DNA of 64,000 nt from Ancylostoma caninum (Eukaryota > Nematoda > Chromadorea > Rhabditida > Ancylostomatidae), in assembly GCA_037903475.1 (NCBI GenBank), contig JBAJFG010000581.1, positions 310,001 to 374,000 on the forward strand, read 5' to 3'. The translations under genes and the position numbers were made by a program. Position 1 is the stretch's first letter. Each line of letters starts with the position of its first letter. The notes beneath the pieces were generated by a model. That model did no database searches, was not told the DNA's origin, and was given only the letters and a program-made list of their open reading frames with translations. Below are positions 46,229 to 57,905 of the stretch, piece after piece.

Positions 46229-46322
46229 GTAGGTTTCCTTGACCCTACTAATGAATGTAGGAGGAAACCTACTTTTGTGTTTAGTTTTCGTATAAGGTTC
46301 ATGCACAAAACGAAAACTGAAC
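46229..46322 (+). repeat. Two-hairpin element, copy B
   Basis: Hairpin 1: GTAGGTTTCC (46229-46238) with GGAAACCTAC (46263-46272), perfect 10 bp, enclosing a second stem CCTAC/GTAGG. Hairpin 2: GTTTAGTTTTCGT (46279-46291) with ACGAAAACTGAAC (46310-46322), one G-T pair. Copy A at 14791-14880 has the same order, similar spacing and similar sequence, with several differences that preserve pairing. Confidence 0.55.
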
Positions 46323-47941
46323 AGACCACAAAATTTCAGTATAACTTTAGAATTTCTCTCTTTCTCTAATATTTTCACGACTATATTAAATGAATAAATG
46401 AATAAATATTCCTCGGTGAAACCCACTATACGTAAGCTGTGAGCCTTGAATTCCAAATATGAGCGAACCTTCAACTTGATACTGTTAGCCCGAATGTATG
46501 AAAACTCAGAGCTCCTCCTGACTCCGAAATCTCCAGACGGGAAACGAAAACGAATAGTGGAGAGCACAAAGCTGCAGCAGGTGATTTTCAAAAAAGTATC
46601 CGCTCGTCATTAGTTGATAAGTAATCTTTGCCTGTTTGCTTGTTTTTGACTTTTTTCTCTGATGACGTGTGAATGACAGGAATTCTCTCCCGTCACGAAG
46701 ATTTGTAAAAAAGACAGTAGTTAATGTCAGGCTTAACGAAGGTAACTATTGATAAGTGATCAGCAGAGACCCATGCACTCAGTCAACACATCTTTATCAG
46801 TTCGAGGTAGGGAGGGCGGAATCAAGGGAGGAAAACATTTTAACGGCAACCCTCCCCAGATAGAATGTGGGTCTTAAAAAACAAATTATTATGTGCCATA
46901 AAATTGAGCCATCCCCGAGCTTTATTTGCCTCACTTCACACCTAGAGAACATCAGAGAACGAACTCCTTCCGCTTGTTTCCTTCAAATAACTCACCTATG
47001 GCGAAATATACTTGTAGGTATGTATTTTCACCATGATACATAGCTTTGCAGCCGAATTAGTGAACATTCCAGGGAACATTTGGGTCTCCCGCTATGTAGT
47101 TCAGAACTGACGACATTCCTGGACAAAATTTGCTATACTCTATTGCCCACGAAATTCTTTCCATATTGATTGCTGCAACGAAATTCTGTTCCGAAATGCA
47201 TCAGCTTTTATTCGTGAAACTGGCCTATCCTGGGTTTGGGGGCAGGCTGCCACACTCTCGGAAACGTTTATCTCAGCACTGCAACGAAGCTGCCGGAAGA
47301 ATGGTGTTTTTATTAAATTTTTATTCTTTATTGGTACTCTCGCTGTGCTTAGATCAAACACGAGAATAGAAACCTATACTCAGGAACCAAATAAGAAGAA
47401 ATGAAAGTTTCTTGACGACACACCTAGGAGAGCTCGCAGAGGAAAGATGTTATTAACTTCTTTTGGGTCCTGTTGCGGTGAAATCTCAGTTCAAAATAAG
47501 GGAATCATGTTAGTCTGAATTATATTATTCGCTCGAAAACATCTTTGAGAACTAAACCAGCCAGCTTTTGACGGACAAATCAAACAATAGAATCATAGAA
47601 TTTCATTTCCACTAAGGCTCCACATAAAACTACACCGCGCTAAATTCAGAAAAAAAACAAAACATCTGTATATTCAGGTAAAAATGGATATGTACTCGCA
47701 CAGAAACAATCGGCAAGAAAAACAAAGAGTTTCAGATCATGACAAGGCAAGGACACTAGTGCAGTAGAATCGCAAGAAGGCTAGCATGAGAACTAAATCG
47801 ACGTCAGGCATCACAACGAAAGCCATAAATACGCGAATATGCATAAATACATGAAGGAACCACCAAAACACCGCACACAACAAATCTGCTACAAAATTAC
47901 AAAATTAACCACTATGGAAAGGTGGAGGAGATCTTCAGCAT
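46323..47941. other. Downstream of the MADF gene, no gene recognised
   Basis: Only short frames on both strands. No near-by AATAAA was found for the minus-strand gene; the closest plus-strand TTTATT lies around 47310-47335, more than 600 bases past the stop. Confidence 0.3.
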
Positions 47942-50161
47942 CTAGTGTTCGTTAGTTACATCAAGCAGGGACGGGTCGTATCCGGACGATTCCCCTCCAT
48001 CCATGTTTGGGCTGCTCATGGAATCGTCGTCTTCCTCCAGCTCGTTCTCGGACTCTTCCAGGAGGCTCATGATTTGAGCGCGGATCTGGAGAGGTCAACT
48101 TGTACACGTTCTGCAGAAATGCTCGTGGAGAACTCACCCGCTTCCGCTTCCTGGGCTCCATCCGCTTCAATCGCACGCCGATGATCCTGCAGTACAGAAA
48201 GTCCTCGTCGTTCATCCAGTCCATGACACTTTTTCCCGTCTGAAAGCAGAACTTCAGCAATTTGTTTATTTCTGGGCGCAGTTGCAACTCACATTGACAG
48301 CCTGCTTGATCATTGCCTGCTCCAGCTGCTGGTACCGCGCCACAATCTGGTTCTTCACCATCGACGACGGCAAGGCGTGCTGGAGGTGCACCATTCCTGC
48401 CGCTCCTATTGTAGCGTCGCCTTTTTCGGACCGTTTGTCGCACATCTCTTTTGCAGGCGGTTCTAGGCCTTTTTCGCTGCCTGATTTGCCGTCATCCTCT
48501 GCTCCAGAGCCGCTGACGTTCTGGTCCTCAACCTCGTCTAAAAAATATAGATGAATGATTAGAGATGTAAAAATCACAAAACTACATAAGCTGATGTTGA
48601 TTAGGCTTCTTCTAGGTGCTGTACCTTGCGCGACACCAACAGGGGATCAGACATAGGGCTTTGCAAATTGCACTTACTCGAGCATTTGTTGGATTGGCAA
48701 GCTAGAAAGGGTCCGGCACTCAGTGTTCAATTGGTATATCAATTTGCTCTGTTGTAATCCTAGTTAGTTTTTCTCTTTTTTTTTGCTTTGTTTTAGCACG
48801 TTTTAGACGTATGAAGTGAAAATGAAAATGGAAAAATTCTCCAGAAAAAATGCAGTATTTCTGCTGCTTTTTCCAGTTCCACATTCTCCCATTCTCTACA
48901 ACACGAGAAAAGATTTGCCAAACTTTATGACCTGAGATCGAAAATTTCCTTCTTCTTCTGTTCTGTTTTCCGAGTTCCCTGTGAAGGAGCTCAGGGAACT
49001 GCTCAAGCAATGAACAATGATTCCCGCTAATCAAAGGAATTATCATATACATAATACCCGCCGGGGTTTCCGTTCATAAAGTTATGAAAAAAATAAGGTC
49101 AACTTAAAACGCAGCATTTCTTTTGCACCAATCTAATAGCTGAGGAAAGCTCAATGAAGCCAATTTCAGTTCACGTGTGACTTAGGCAAGCCGTGAAAAT
49201 CACAACTCAGCAATATGAGGGTAACGATTTTCTAAGAGAAATTAACTGGGAAATATATGTCTACCGAAATCATTTCCTAAAACGTTAATTTTTCATACAA
49301 ATGAATTTCAGAAGGTATTTAATAGATGAGAAAATTCTATGGCATTTTTTAAAAGAATCCCTTCTCGAACGTGACGGCTTGAAAAAAAAACTCGAAAAAG
49401 AAAGTGAAAGGCTTGGAAAATGCATTTTGCACACGGAAGCTCTCGTAGTGGCAGTGTGCTTTTCCACACTTTGCCGTATTTTTTTTAACCATTTCAGACA
49501 TAGAAAGCGATACTGACGTTTCTGGGAGCCGATCTGGTGAGTCGAGGCGAGAAGACGATCTATCACTGAGGCCTCCATGACTGAAGACGACTGGCCGCAA
49601 TCAGCTGAAAAAGATGCGATGATTACGGAGTGGAGAATCACAGCCACAGAACACTTACAGTCATCCAACTCCGTCTTCACTGAGCTCAATCCGAAGACGT
49701 CGACCGAGAAGCCGTCGTTGCTTTCGCTGTAGCCGTCGCACGCCGTCAACACTCTGAACAGACAACATGAGGACCGCTCCACGATGAGGGGACGACAAAC
49801 TCACAGATTGTCCTTGAGGTAGGGGTCAAGCCATGAGAGGTGCGAGAAGTAGCACCACCGCACCGGCGTGACGAAATTCTGCTTGATGGCCGTCTTCAGC
49901 TCCTTCCGGTATCGATCTCGCAGCTGCAGCCACCGCTTTTTCGCGAAGTCACCTGAACAAGCAGCGCTTTGAGCTGGAGCTGAGCAGCTCGTAGGGCAAG
50001 CACTCACCGGAGCAGTTGCTGTCGACGGCAGCGGCGATCTTCTCCCAGATTCGCATCCGCTCCATTGTGTCGCCACTGCCGCGCTTCGCGTGGTTGTACA
50101 GACACGGATACTTCTTCACCTCGGCGATCAACCTGGCGTTGAACGCAGGTTGAAACGACAT
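47942..50161 (-). CDS. MADF-BESS domain protein (Adf-1-like DNA-binding regulator)
   Basis: Seven exons with phase-compatible GT/AG borders: 50008-50161 (ATG), 49805-49952, 49659-49753, 49518-49604, 48293-48537, 48138-48239 and 47942-48085 (TAG at 47942-47944). The product has 324 residues. The MADF domain fills about residues 8-100: FNARLIAEVKKYPCLYNH, MERMRIWEKIAAAV, KRWLQLRDRYRKELK and WCYFSHLSWLDPYLKDN, with the expected Trp and Arg positions. A Ser/Asp/Glu-rich linker follows (VDVFGLSSVKTELDD, then NVSGSGAEDDGKSGSEKG). A BESS-like motif lies at about 250-288 (DEDFLYCRIIGVRLKRMEPR, then IRAQIMSLLEE). The tail is acidic. By family, MADF binds DNA and BESS mediates protein contacts, so this is probably a nuclear transcription factor. 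The ATG lies four bases after CTCTTCAG (exon edge 50165), which fits a spliced-leader acceptor or a 5' UTR intron. No defects seen. Target genes unknown. Confidence 0.92.
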
Positions 50162-50936
50162 CGTCCTGAAGAGATAAAAGATTTGTACGCTTAGCAGTAG
50201 CACATATTCAGGGAGAGGCAGCGAGAAAACGACGTGAGAGTATTAGAGTTTAGTCGAAGTGGTTTATGGAGTTGCCAAGCCGCTGGGAAACCGGAAACGG
50301 AAATCCTCCGGCTACCGGAAACGGGAAAGCCCCCGCACACACCTTCGCGTGTCGCAAGACTTAATTGCTGGAACATTGAAATGGCAGTGGGATGGAGAGT
50401 CACCTACAGATGCTACTCATTAGATCTGCGAAGTCTGCTGAGATGAATTTTGAAGTGCAGCGATAGGCTATGTGATAATCTACAGGGCAGCCAAAAATTA
50501 CCCGTGCACCCCATTTCTGCGGGGTCCTCAGATATTTCCTCGTGTTCCTTTCTAATTTTCCTATGAATTCCTTACCTTTTATTCCCAAGTAATAGTTATC
50601 TTGTGACCTAGGCCTGGGAAAAAACAGGCCTAGGACGAAATGAGTGAAGAGAACCTGCGAGAATCACGAGCAGCATCTATGAAGACATGGAGAGCCAGAG
50701 TCTGATGAGTTCCCGAAATATTTTGAGTCATCAATAAATTTTCACGGAAATTTGAGCTCGCTGCAGTTGCTAACCTAGTTAAAGCATTGAAATTTTAGTG
50801 CACGAGTAATTTTCTGTCACCCAGTAATATCTATCCGGAAACTTTCAAGGGCTAGGTCCTGTCAAGGGCCCTAGTAGATTCCAAGGACGATGGACAGCTG
50901 TATCACCGCGTTGTAAAATCTTCAATAGGTTTTTGG
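50162..50936. other. Upstream of the MADF gene
   Basis: TTTATCTCTTCAG ending at 50166 is a strong acceptor just before the MADF start codon. The only other visible structure is a short GC-rich piece at 50270-50340 with inverted phrases (GCCGCTGGGAAACCGGAAAC and CCGGCTACCGGAAACGGGAA). No gene recognised. Confidence 0.4.
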
Positions 50937-51213
50937 CAGTGGCGGACGCAGAAAGTGGGCGGGAGGGGGGGGGCGTGGGAAGAAAAGTGGGGTCTCCGCC
51001 GTTTTGGGGACCCAGACGGAAAATAAAATTAATAATAATATTAATTATAATAATAAGCAATAAATAAAAAATATATTAAAAATAATAATAAAAATAAACA
51101 ATTAAAAATAAACTAACACAAGATTTTTATTTGTATTGTAAAGTAATTTCGAAAATTTGGCGACCCATTCTCGGGGGGCGCGCCCCCCCCCCCCCCCCCT
51201 GCGTCCGCCACTG
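50937..51213. mobile_element. hAT-type MITE with C/G-tract ends
   Basis: A 277-bp element with a perfect 15-bp terminal inverted repeat CAGTGGCGGACGCAG (50937-50951, complement at 51199-51213) and a perfect 8-bp target duplication GTTTTTGG (50929-50936 and 51214-51221). G-rich (about 50960-50975) and 17-base C (51183-51199) tracts lie just inside the ends. The centre is AT-rich with AATAATAA units. No coding capacity. Confidence 0.9.
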
Positions 51214-51221
51214 GTTTTTGG

Positions 51222-52259
51222 TGAACTTCCAATGTCACGCTGTATTTCGAGTGATCAAATTAGTGCCCATATTCGTGGATTTTCTAGAGGAGGGTCCTGT
51301 GCGGAATCGACGAGGTTCATGTAGCAAGTTGTAACACATCATACTGTTTTCGGGACCACTTACTATAGCTGAGTGAGATAATTTGCTCCTACCGTTTTTC
51401 CATGGAAAACCTGTACACTTTAGAAAAGCGGTAAGGTTAAAATTGCTTCCAAAGCTATGAGAGTGGTGCATAATCTCTTCAGGGCTTCAACCACAAGGAA
51501 TATGTAGTATGGTCTATTTGAAAGCCTAGAAAAGCTTTATCAGGCACGTCCTGGAATACTGGTACTCCAGCATTTAGCCTCCATAGCCGCAAAATCATAG
51601 GAAAAGCTGGCACAAGTGCAGAATACCCATACCAGGAAGCTCATGGTACGTATCCTTGGATTTGTCTATGATCAAATTCCTAATGACAACGAAAGACATA
51701 AAAACTCTGGCCTGAAGAAGCTCAGCTTTCGGGGCAAAGTTAATGATTTCCTCCTTTTCATAAAATTGTTCATGGTGAGTGCGGTCTTAGGCTTGTGAAC
51801 TTATTTGCATTATGACTGACCTTCGACGACACGGGATGAAGCTGTCAAACTTCACCTTAAAACAGCCAGGTTAAATTGCAGACTCTAAATTTCTGCACTT
51901 ATAGAACTACTTCTAAATTTGAGAAACTTCGCAAAAAACGAACACTACCAATCAGCTACGATGCTTTCAGAAGAATGGTTGAGCATTGCCTCAGCCCGCG
52001 GTGCCTTGAACGTTCATGTTTTAGTTGTTTTATGGATGGTACCAGTTGTGGCAATTGATGTAGTTGATGTGTTCTGTCTTTTTTCATTTTGTTTTTGTTT
52101 TACTCCCACATAAGGGTAAGCTTATGTAATAAGTAATTAAATAAATATAAAGTGTTAAGTGTTAACATTTTAGGTAAGAACGAAGGACCAACTCCGCACG
52201 AACAATGCTCGGGAGCGGGAGACTCTAACAGATATGTGCATGGAAGTAGTTCGCTTCTA
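51222..52259. other. No gene recognised
   Basis: Only short frames, without recognisable motifs. Confidence 0.3.
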
Positions 52260-53186
52260 TTAAGTCGTTGAAAAAATTTCCGAAGTTTTTCGCCACAACT
52301 CGATGTTTCTGATACTTTATCCCGAGCAACACTCACCCGATTGTCTCGAAAAAACGTATGCTTAAAATGTGACAGTCCAGGTCACATTTTTGCCAAGATA
52401 CTTAGTTCTCTAATTCGTTGCTCGTAGTGATATTAATTTGAAAATGAGTGACATATCTGAAGAAATACGGTATGTGATGCTTTTCAATATAAAAAAAGAC
52501 AAAAAGCTGCAACTCATTGTCAGAACCTCAAAAACAACTTGTCGACAATCGTTTGGCGAGAAAGTTTCTGATCGCAACTCAAACTTGCTTTTTCCGGAAG
52601 CTTGTCGACAACTTGGTTTTGCGTTTCCACGTCGACAACTTGTCCGTCCAAAGGCTTGTTTGCAAGTTGTTTTTTGTTTGTTGGAAAAGCTGGTCGACAA
52701 CGTGTTTTTTCTCTTTCTTGTCGACAGGTTGTCGAGAGGAAAGTTTGGCGACAACTTGGTTTCGGGTGGCGTGATGACGTCAAGCTTGTCAACAACGATT
52801 TGCTAGTTAAAAGCTTGTTTGCAAGTTGATTTGGGCAAAGTTGGGCCGACAACTTGTTTCTGGGAAGAATATGCCAAAAAAAAAATCGTGAAATGCACGG
52901 TGAAAATGCTGTCAGTGAACGAAGGTCCCAGGAGTGGTTTTCTAGATTCTATTCCGGAAGTTAGGATTTCAAAGATGCACCTCGCTCTGGCCGACTAGTA
53001 ACTAAAAAAGTCATTGAAATTTTGCAACTGGTGGGAGCAAGACCGACCTGATCCGCAAGCTGTCGCGTAATAGCGGAGGTCAAAGATAATAATGGTTAAT
53101 ATGTACTTGATTGAAAAGGATTTTCAATAAAAAATGTTTTTTCAGATAGGTACAAAAAAACTGCGGGGACTTTTCATACGACCTAA
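52260..53186 (+). mobile_element. Internally deleted mariner with a nested insertion
   Basis: A 927-bp element between TA dinucleotides (52258-52259 and 53187-53188). The left end TTAAGTCGTTGAAAAAATTT is diverged; the right end is the complement of TTAGGTCGTATGAAAAGTCC. A transposase N-terminus starts at 52444 (MSDISEEIRYVMLF) and is interrupted at about 52521 by the GTCGAC element. Homology resumes around 52863 with the ERRSQEW / APRSG region, with stops and frameshifts, and most of the catalytic domain is absent. Clearly non-functional. Confidence 0.8.
52521..52862. mobile_element. GTCGAC-rich foldback element nested in mariner
   Basis: Begins CAGAACCTCAAAAACAACTT, like the solo copy at 16873, and ends CGACAACTTGTTTCTG. 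The motif TTGTCGACAA or its variants recurs about eight times. It splits the mariner reading frame. Confidence 0.7.
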
Positions 53187-54306
53187 TATAGAAAGGAGTC
53201 CTTTTTTGGAAATTCGCCAAGTTTCTGAAAAAGAATTGGCCGAGGGGTATGTATTTGCTCGTACATGCTCCAAAGCCATCTAATTACCAATAAGGGAGAA
53301 TTTTTTGAATCCTTCAAGTTCGAGGGTTGAGTTCCATACCAGTCATACTCCTACTTTTAGTGAACGTTAGCTGTAAGGTTAACAATATGGTCAGGTACTT
53401 ACTGAGCTTCAATGCCCTAGTAATGTTCTAATGCTTACTCTTGAGAATTGGCTCGATTCGGTGAATGTTCCCAACGTAGGGAATGCTGCAATCCAGCCAT
53501 CATGACAGTGTTGCTGCGAGGAAAAACCACCTGCTCATGCTACACTGCTTCCGAATGCTGCCGTCCACGACTGAACCGCAACTTCCGGCAAAATTCAACC
53601 GCGAACAGGGGCTGAGTAGTGGCATGTGGCATGTGAAAGCACGACATTGGCTTAGCCATAATTCGTCGGTCAGAGGGGGTCGGCAAAACGACTGTGAAGG
53701 ATCTTCAACCAAGGCATCTTAGGATTCAAACTTGCTGAATCTGCGGGTTGTAGAAAAAGGTCGAGCTGCGTCATTTCCTTACCAATCTGCTCCAACTGTA
53801 CTGTCACTATGCATGTCTATGTAGAGATAATCAGTACGGTCACTATTTTCTTTCTGATTCGGAGCGGTAACAAAAGCCCATCAGGACGGCTGCAGTAGTC
53901 CTCGCATCTGCTGCACCTTGCCCCGAACTGATCGTCATTTCTCTTCGATTTCGAATTCTCAAGAGATTTCCCGATAGAATGAGCTTTGCCAAGATGGGAA
54001 ACGTTGAACGGTGGGGTGGCATAGAATACAAACGCACGGGTAGCATGAAACAGCTATAGAAAACGGACAAACGCTAAAATTGGCACAAACTCTCACCGGT
54101 TGCCGACTAAAAGTGTACGGATAGAGAGTAGTGGTGATGAAAGTTAAGGTAAAGTTGAGAATCCAGCTCATTTCACACAATTTAGGAGAATTTAATCGAT
54201 TTAGAGGAACCCTACAAGAACAACTAACAGTCACAAATCGCCTGTGAAGATTTTTGAAGTCTAGTCTTAGCGTTAGGCCGTTTTAGTTGTGCATGTAGAG
54301 GCAGAC
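53187..54306. other. No gene recognised
   Basis: Frames at 53483-53722 (plus) and 53843-54234 (minus) have no recognisable motif. Confidence 0.3.
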
Positions 54307-54490
54307 GCAGTGGCGACTCCCCTTTTTCCCTGACGCCTCCCTTCCGTTAATAATTCTCAATTAATATTTTTTGATTACATGGTTTAAGTTGCTCATACCC
54401 TCAATTAATCCTATATTAATTTTAGTTTTGAAATTTTAACCATGAAAATACCATGCGTAGAGGAGGGATACCCCCCCCCCCACCAATGTT
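54307..54490. repeat. Possible relic of the hAT MITE family
   Basis: CAGTGGCGACTCC (from 54308), an AT-rich middle with TTAATAATTC and ATATTAATTTTAG, and a C tract (54471-54481) follow the layout of 50937-51213. The right terminal repeat is not recognisable. Confidence 0.35.
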
Positions 54491-56164
54491 GTCATGCCTG
54501 ATTTCTCTGATTGCTAGGTAAATTACACATAAGAAAAATCTGCAGAACGTATGTAGAAGTAATGGTCATGTCCTTCTCTAGGTGCTAGGTTCACTCGAGC
54601 TAGCTTCACAGTTTCCTCGCCATCCCCCACCCCCGCCCAGTGCCATCTCCCGGCTGCACTCGTGCACCAGGGATGAGCGGATTATCCGTATCCGGTCTTT
54701 GGGATTTGGCCTAACCGTTGTCCGGACCGTTATCTTCCGAATAAGGCAGGAATAGGTTGCTTTGAGTTCGTGCTTTTCCTAAACAGTAGTTATTTAGAGA
54801 AAAAGATTTGTGCAACGCATCTCAGCGCATTTTTCCTACAAGTTTTTCATGAGTGGCTTAGATAACTAAAGTAAAGTAGGAGAAGGTAACTGAGACAGCT
54901 TGCTCTTAGAAAAACGAAAAATTAACTGTTCGGTTTTCAGGTTTATCTTGGTGGGTGGTTTTGCATCATGAACCAGTTATCCGTAAGCTGGTATCCGTTA
55001 CCTCGGTCATTTTTGGCCATTTTTCTATTATATTCTTCTTCTTCTCCTTTCTATAGCCATCATTCTATCTACATCTCTATTCCTGCTTTCGAAAATTGGT
55101 ATACGCTTCGTGCACCTGGTATTCTGCAAAAAAATACTGCAAACTTCACCTCTACCTGTCGAAACTTTTCGAATTCTATACATATTCTCTTAGAAAAATT
55201 AGTTAGACAGTTTTTCATGCTAGTTTCGATAACTTTTCTGATAGAATAGGTACAGGAGGCCCGATTTTGTTTGTTTTGTGTTGAACAAGCCGGAGGCCAG
55301 ATTTGGCAGTGGCAACGAGTAGTGAGTCATCGTCTTAATAGACGATAATTATACGAAAATCCCTCACAACATTTAAACACACAAGGGTATTACGTCTGAC
55401 GTAGAGAGGGTGTTGACATTTGGCAATATTTCTTGTAGGTTCTTTATTCATTGCCTTTTATTCTCAATTGTTAACCCACTGCGGACCAAGTGATGCACAT
55501 GGTGCATCACGATCGCTCTTCCCCATAAGGCCATGTGCCGGACATGATACATGAAGCTATGCTCTTACATCAAAAAGTGCCCTTTTCCGGAGCTCCTTCT
55601 CCAAAAATACCTACTTACTCAACACAGAAAACATCGAATAAGATTGGCCTGATCGGAACACAAACAGTATTTGGTCATCCATGCAAAAATGTGATCGGTC
55701 TGCAATTTGTTAAACAAATCCATTCTGTTCGCAGTACGTAGAAAAACGTTTTTCGGGAGGGTATGAACTGTTCCTGGCAAATGAACGCAACTGCAAGGGC
55801 GCAGCATTATTTTTATGTCCGATCAATGCAATATAATTATTGCCCGGGTTTCATTCCTCCTGCAGAGGAGCACTGTCAAAATTATTTAAAAACGTGTTAA
55901 TTGGGCACCACTCTCGATAATTTTGTTATGAGTTAAAATTAACAGAAAAATTAGAACTTAAGTTTCTCAAGCCCCCGAAGTGTCACCAGACAAATAAATG
56001 CAGGAATCACGTGGTTCTCATAATTTTTTTCCACTACCTGAGACAAGCTGTAGTGCAGGAATGCGGTAAAGATCATCAACCATCTACTCGTGACAGGTGC
56101 ATGACGCGCTTTTTCTAATCCTAGAGGGCAAGATTGATCCAGAAAAGAATTTCCATTGTATTCA
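54491..56164. other. No gene recognised
   Basis: Short frames only (for example plus 54968-55249, hydrophobic and Ser-rich, no motif). At 55205-55240 TTTCGATAACTTTTCTG plus GGTAC matches both arms of the 56888-57905 inverted pair. Confidence 0.3.
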
Positions 56165-56215
56165 GATACTTATTTATTTATTTATTTTTAATACACCAGA
56201 ATGGTGTGCCCATAT
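56165..56215 (-). repeat. RTE-type 3' tail, minus orientation
   Basis: On the minus strand GGGCACACCATTCTGGTGTA leads into an (AAAT)n run, matching the other tails. Confidence 0.5.
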
Positions 56216-56349
56216 GGCATATGTGAAACGCTAACCAAATAATCCTACCGTGGATGGTGTTAGATCGCTCCTAGATGGACTAACCCAATGATTAGATAGG
56301 TATGTATTGTCTAGATGAACATGGCTGAGAACTTTGACCACGCAAACCA

Positions 56350-56550
56350 AAGATGGTTAGCGTAGTTGGTTATCCTATGGAGTTTTTAATGTTAGGAGAC
56401 CCACGACGTGAAAGTTGGTTTGCTATCCTGGTTCTTTTCAGCTATATGCTCATGAATCCTAGCTCAGAACGTCAATCTTGGTTTGTCATCCTGGTTTTAC
56501 CCGACTACATACTCATGGATCCCAGTCTACGAGATTTCAGCCTTTGATCG
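56350..56550 (+). repeat. Recurrent GD-W segment, copy 3 of 3, internally doubled
   Basis: The frame from 56353 reads VSVVGYPMEFLMLGDPRRES, then WFAILVLFSYMLMNPS, then a second diverged copy (RQSWFVILVLPDYILMDPS). Similar to 29225-29345 and 13730-13830 at both DNA and frame level. Confidence 0.5.
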
Positions 56551-56887
56551 GGCTTCAGATGGTAGATGAGTACATTAATATCTCTACATTATAGCTATTA
56601 TTATAATTAGCTACTAAAAATATAGAAAACTGTTGCATAAATTTCGTCGCAATCTTTTTCTGAATCTCTTATAACATTACAGAACTATGACCTCGGTAAA
56701 CAGTATAACTTCTATGTTAATCAGGGGCCACATGTGGTATGAGCAGGTGCCTGGGGCTCTCTGGAAAGGACTCGTGAAACTGTTAAGCCAAGAAACCAGG
56801 AATCTTCTTTTATGTCGTCATGATTAGCGAATACTTCTATTCCTGGAAATGTTCCTGGAGCTGAGAGGGTCACATGGCAAAATTCCC

Positions 56888-57905
56888 GGAGATTACGATT
56901 AGCTATGTACCGTTTTACAGAAAAGTTATCGAAATTCAGGCCACCTATGGGAAGTGGATATAATCTGACAGCCGGATGGAGTAAAGTCATGTGCGGTTCA
57001 AAGAAAAGAAACACTTCCGGAACTAAGAGGATCCGGAAAATAATCAGGTAAGTCCAGAAAAGCGGTGTTGCAGGGAAGGATGACCGCAGAAAAACAGATG
57101 CAAAAGCACTGTAGTGAAAAGAAGTGGCTAAGAAAAATGCTAGGCGAACCCAGAAATTCACGGAAATTTTGAACTGCAGCGCTCTGGAGAAATACTCTGT
57201 CTCTGAGGGACCATTCAAAGGCATACGGTGTAAGATGAGAAGAGCTTGTAGACGAAGTTGGCGGCAGCTTCTACCCGATCAACGTGGACCGAACAGGACG
57301 GGGGAAAAGAACGTCGGTGGATACGCAGAGTGGGAATCAGCGGCGGAATGTTCAGAGCGATCGATATTCCGTATAAGTCGGAAAATGCGGTGCGTGTGCT
57401 ACGTCTGACCCAGGACGATTCCGGTTAGAGGCGACGGACGGGCTGCCTCTGGCCGGCCCTCCTCGTCGGCCGCGCACTCTCCAGCGCTGCCGCGTCTGCG
57501 CCTCCACACCGGTCGCGGGCTGGTCCGCGTCCCTCCAGCTCGTTCCGGGCGCCCTCCGATCCGCCAGCGCTATTTCTGAACGGGTTTCCGTTCTGGCCCC
57601 TGTTCTGGTTACTTCCCCTACAGCCGATCATGTCGTCCGGATTCGACAAGTAGGGGCGATGAGAGATATTAACAGCTGCAGCCCGTGGGGGAGACGAAAA
57701 CAATGGGATTTATGGTAGTGCGCCGGTGCAGGATTAAGGGAAATAGAAGTCCATTAAAGATCCATGACAGCACCTGATACTATCCAGAGATATTTCGTAT
57801 ATTTTCAGGGCCAATATAATTGTGTAATTCTTAGAACTACTAGGATTAAGATTGTGGTTTGAATTTTGATAACTTTTCTGTAAAATGGTACCTACCTAAT
57901 CGTAA
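56888..57905. repeat. Widely spaced inverted repeat around a GC-rich island
   Basis: The complement of 56888-56945 reads GGTGGCCTGAATTTCGATAA, CTTTTCTGTAAAACGGTAC and CTAATCGTAA. The plus strand at 57846-57905 reads GTGGTTTGAATTTTGATAAC, TTTTCTGTAAAATGGTACC and CTAATCGTAAGG. The arms of about 60 bp are roughly 80 percent identical. The 900 bp between include a GC-rich part (57420-57620). A long minus frame (56721-57224, 167 codons, hydrophobic) overlaps the left arm and is not recognised. Could be a transposon body. Confidence 0.5.
57425..57703 (-). CDS. Possible low-complexity exon, function unknown
   Basis: A minus-strand frame in the GC-rich island, rich in Gly, Arg, Asn, Ala and Ser (SNQNRGQNGNPFRNSAGG), ends in a stop at 57425. 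No family recognised, splice sites not convincing. It lies inside the inverted pair above, so it could belong to a mobile element or be chance. Confidence 0.2.
   Translation of the reverse strand: MFSSPPRAAAVNISHRPYLSNPDDMIGCRGSNQNRGQNGNPFRNSAGGSEGARNELEGRGPARDRCGGADAAALESARPTRRAGQRQPVRRL

Noticed and set aside
48266..48554. Frames on the plus strand over MADF exon 5
   Set aside because: They are complements of a real exon with a known-type linker and have no motif of their own.
49285..49782. A 165-codon minus-strand open frame overlapping the MADF gene
   Set aside because: It reads through the introns around exons 49659-49753 and 49518-49604. Splice sites with matching phases define the real exons.
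56721..57224. A 167-codon minus-strand frame called as a gene
   Set aside because: No recognisable domain, overlap with an inverted-repeat arm, and hydrophobic composition of the kind chance frames show. It is mentioned only within the inverted-repeat entry.
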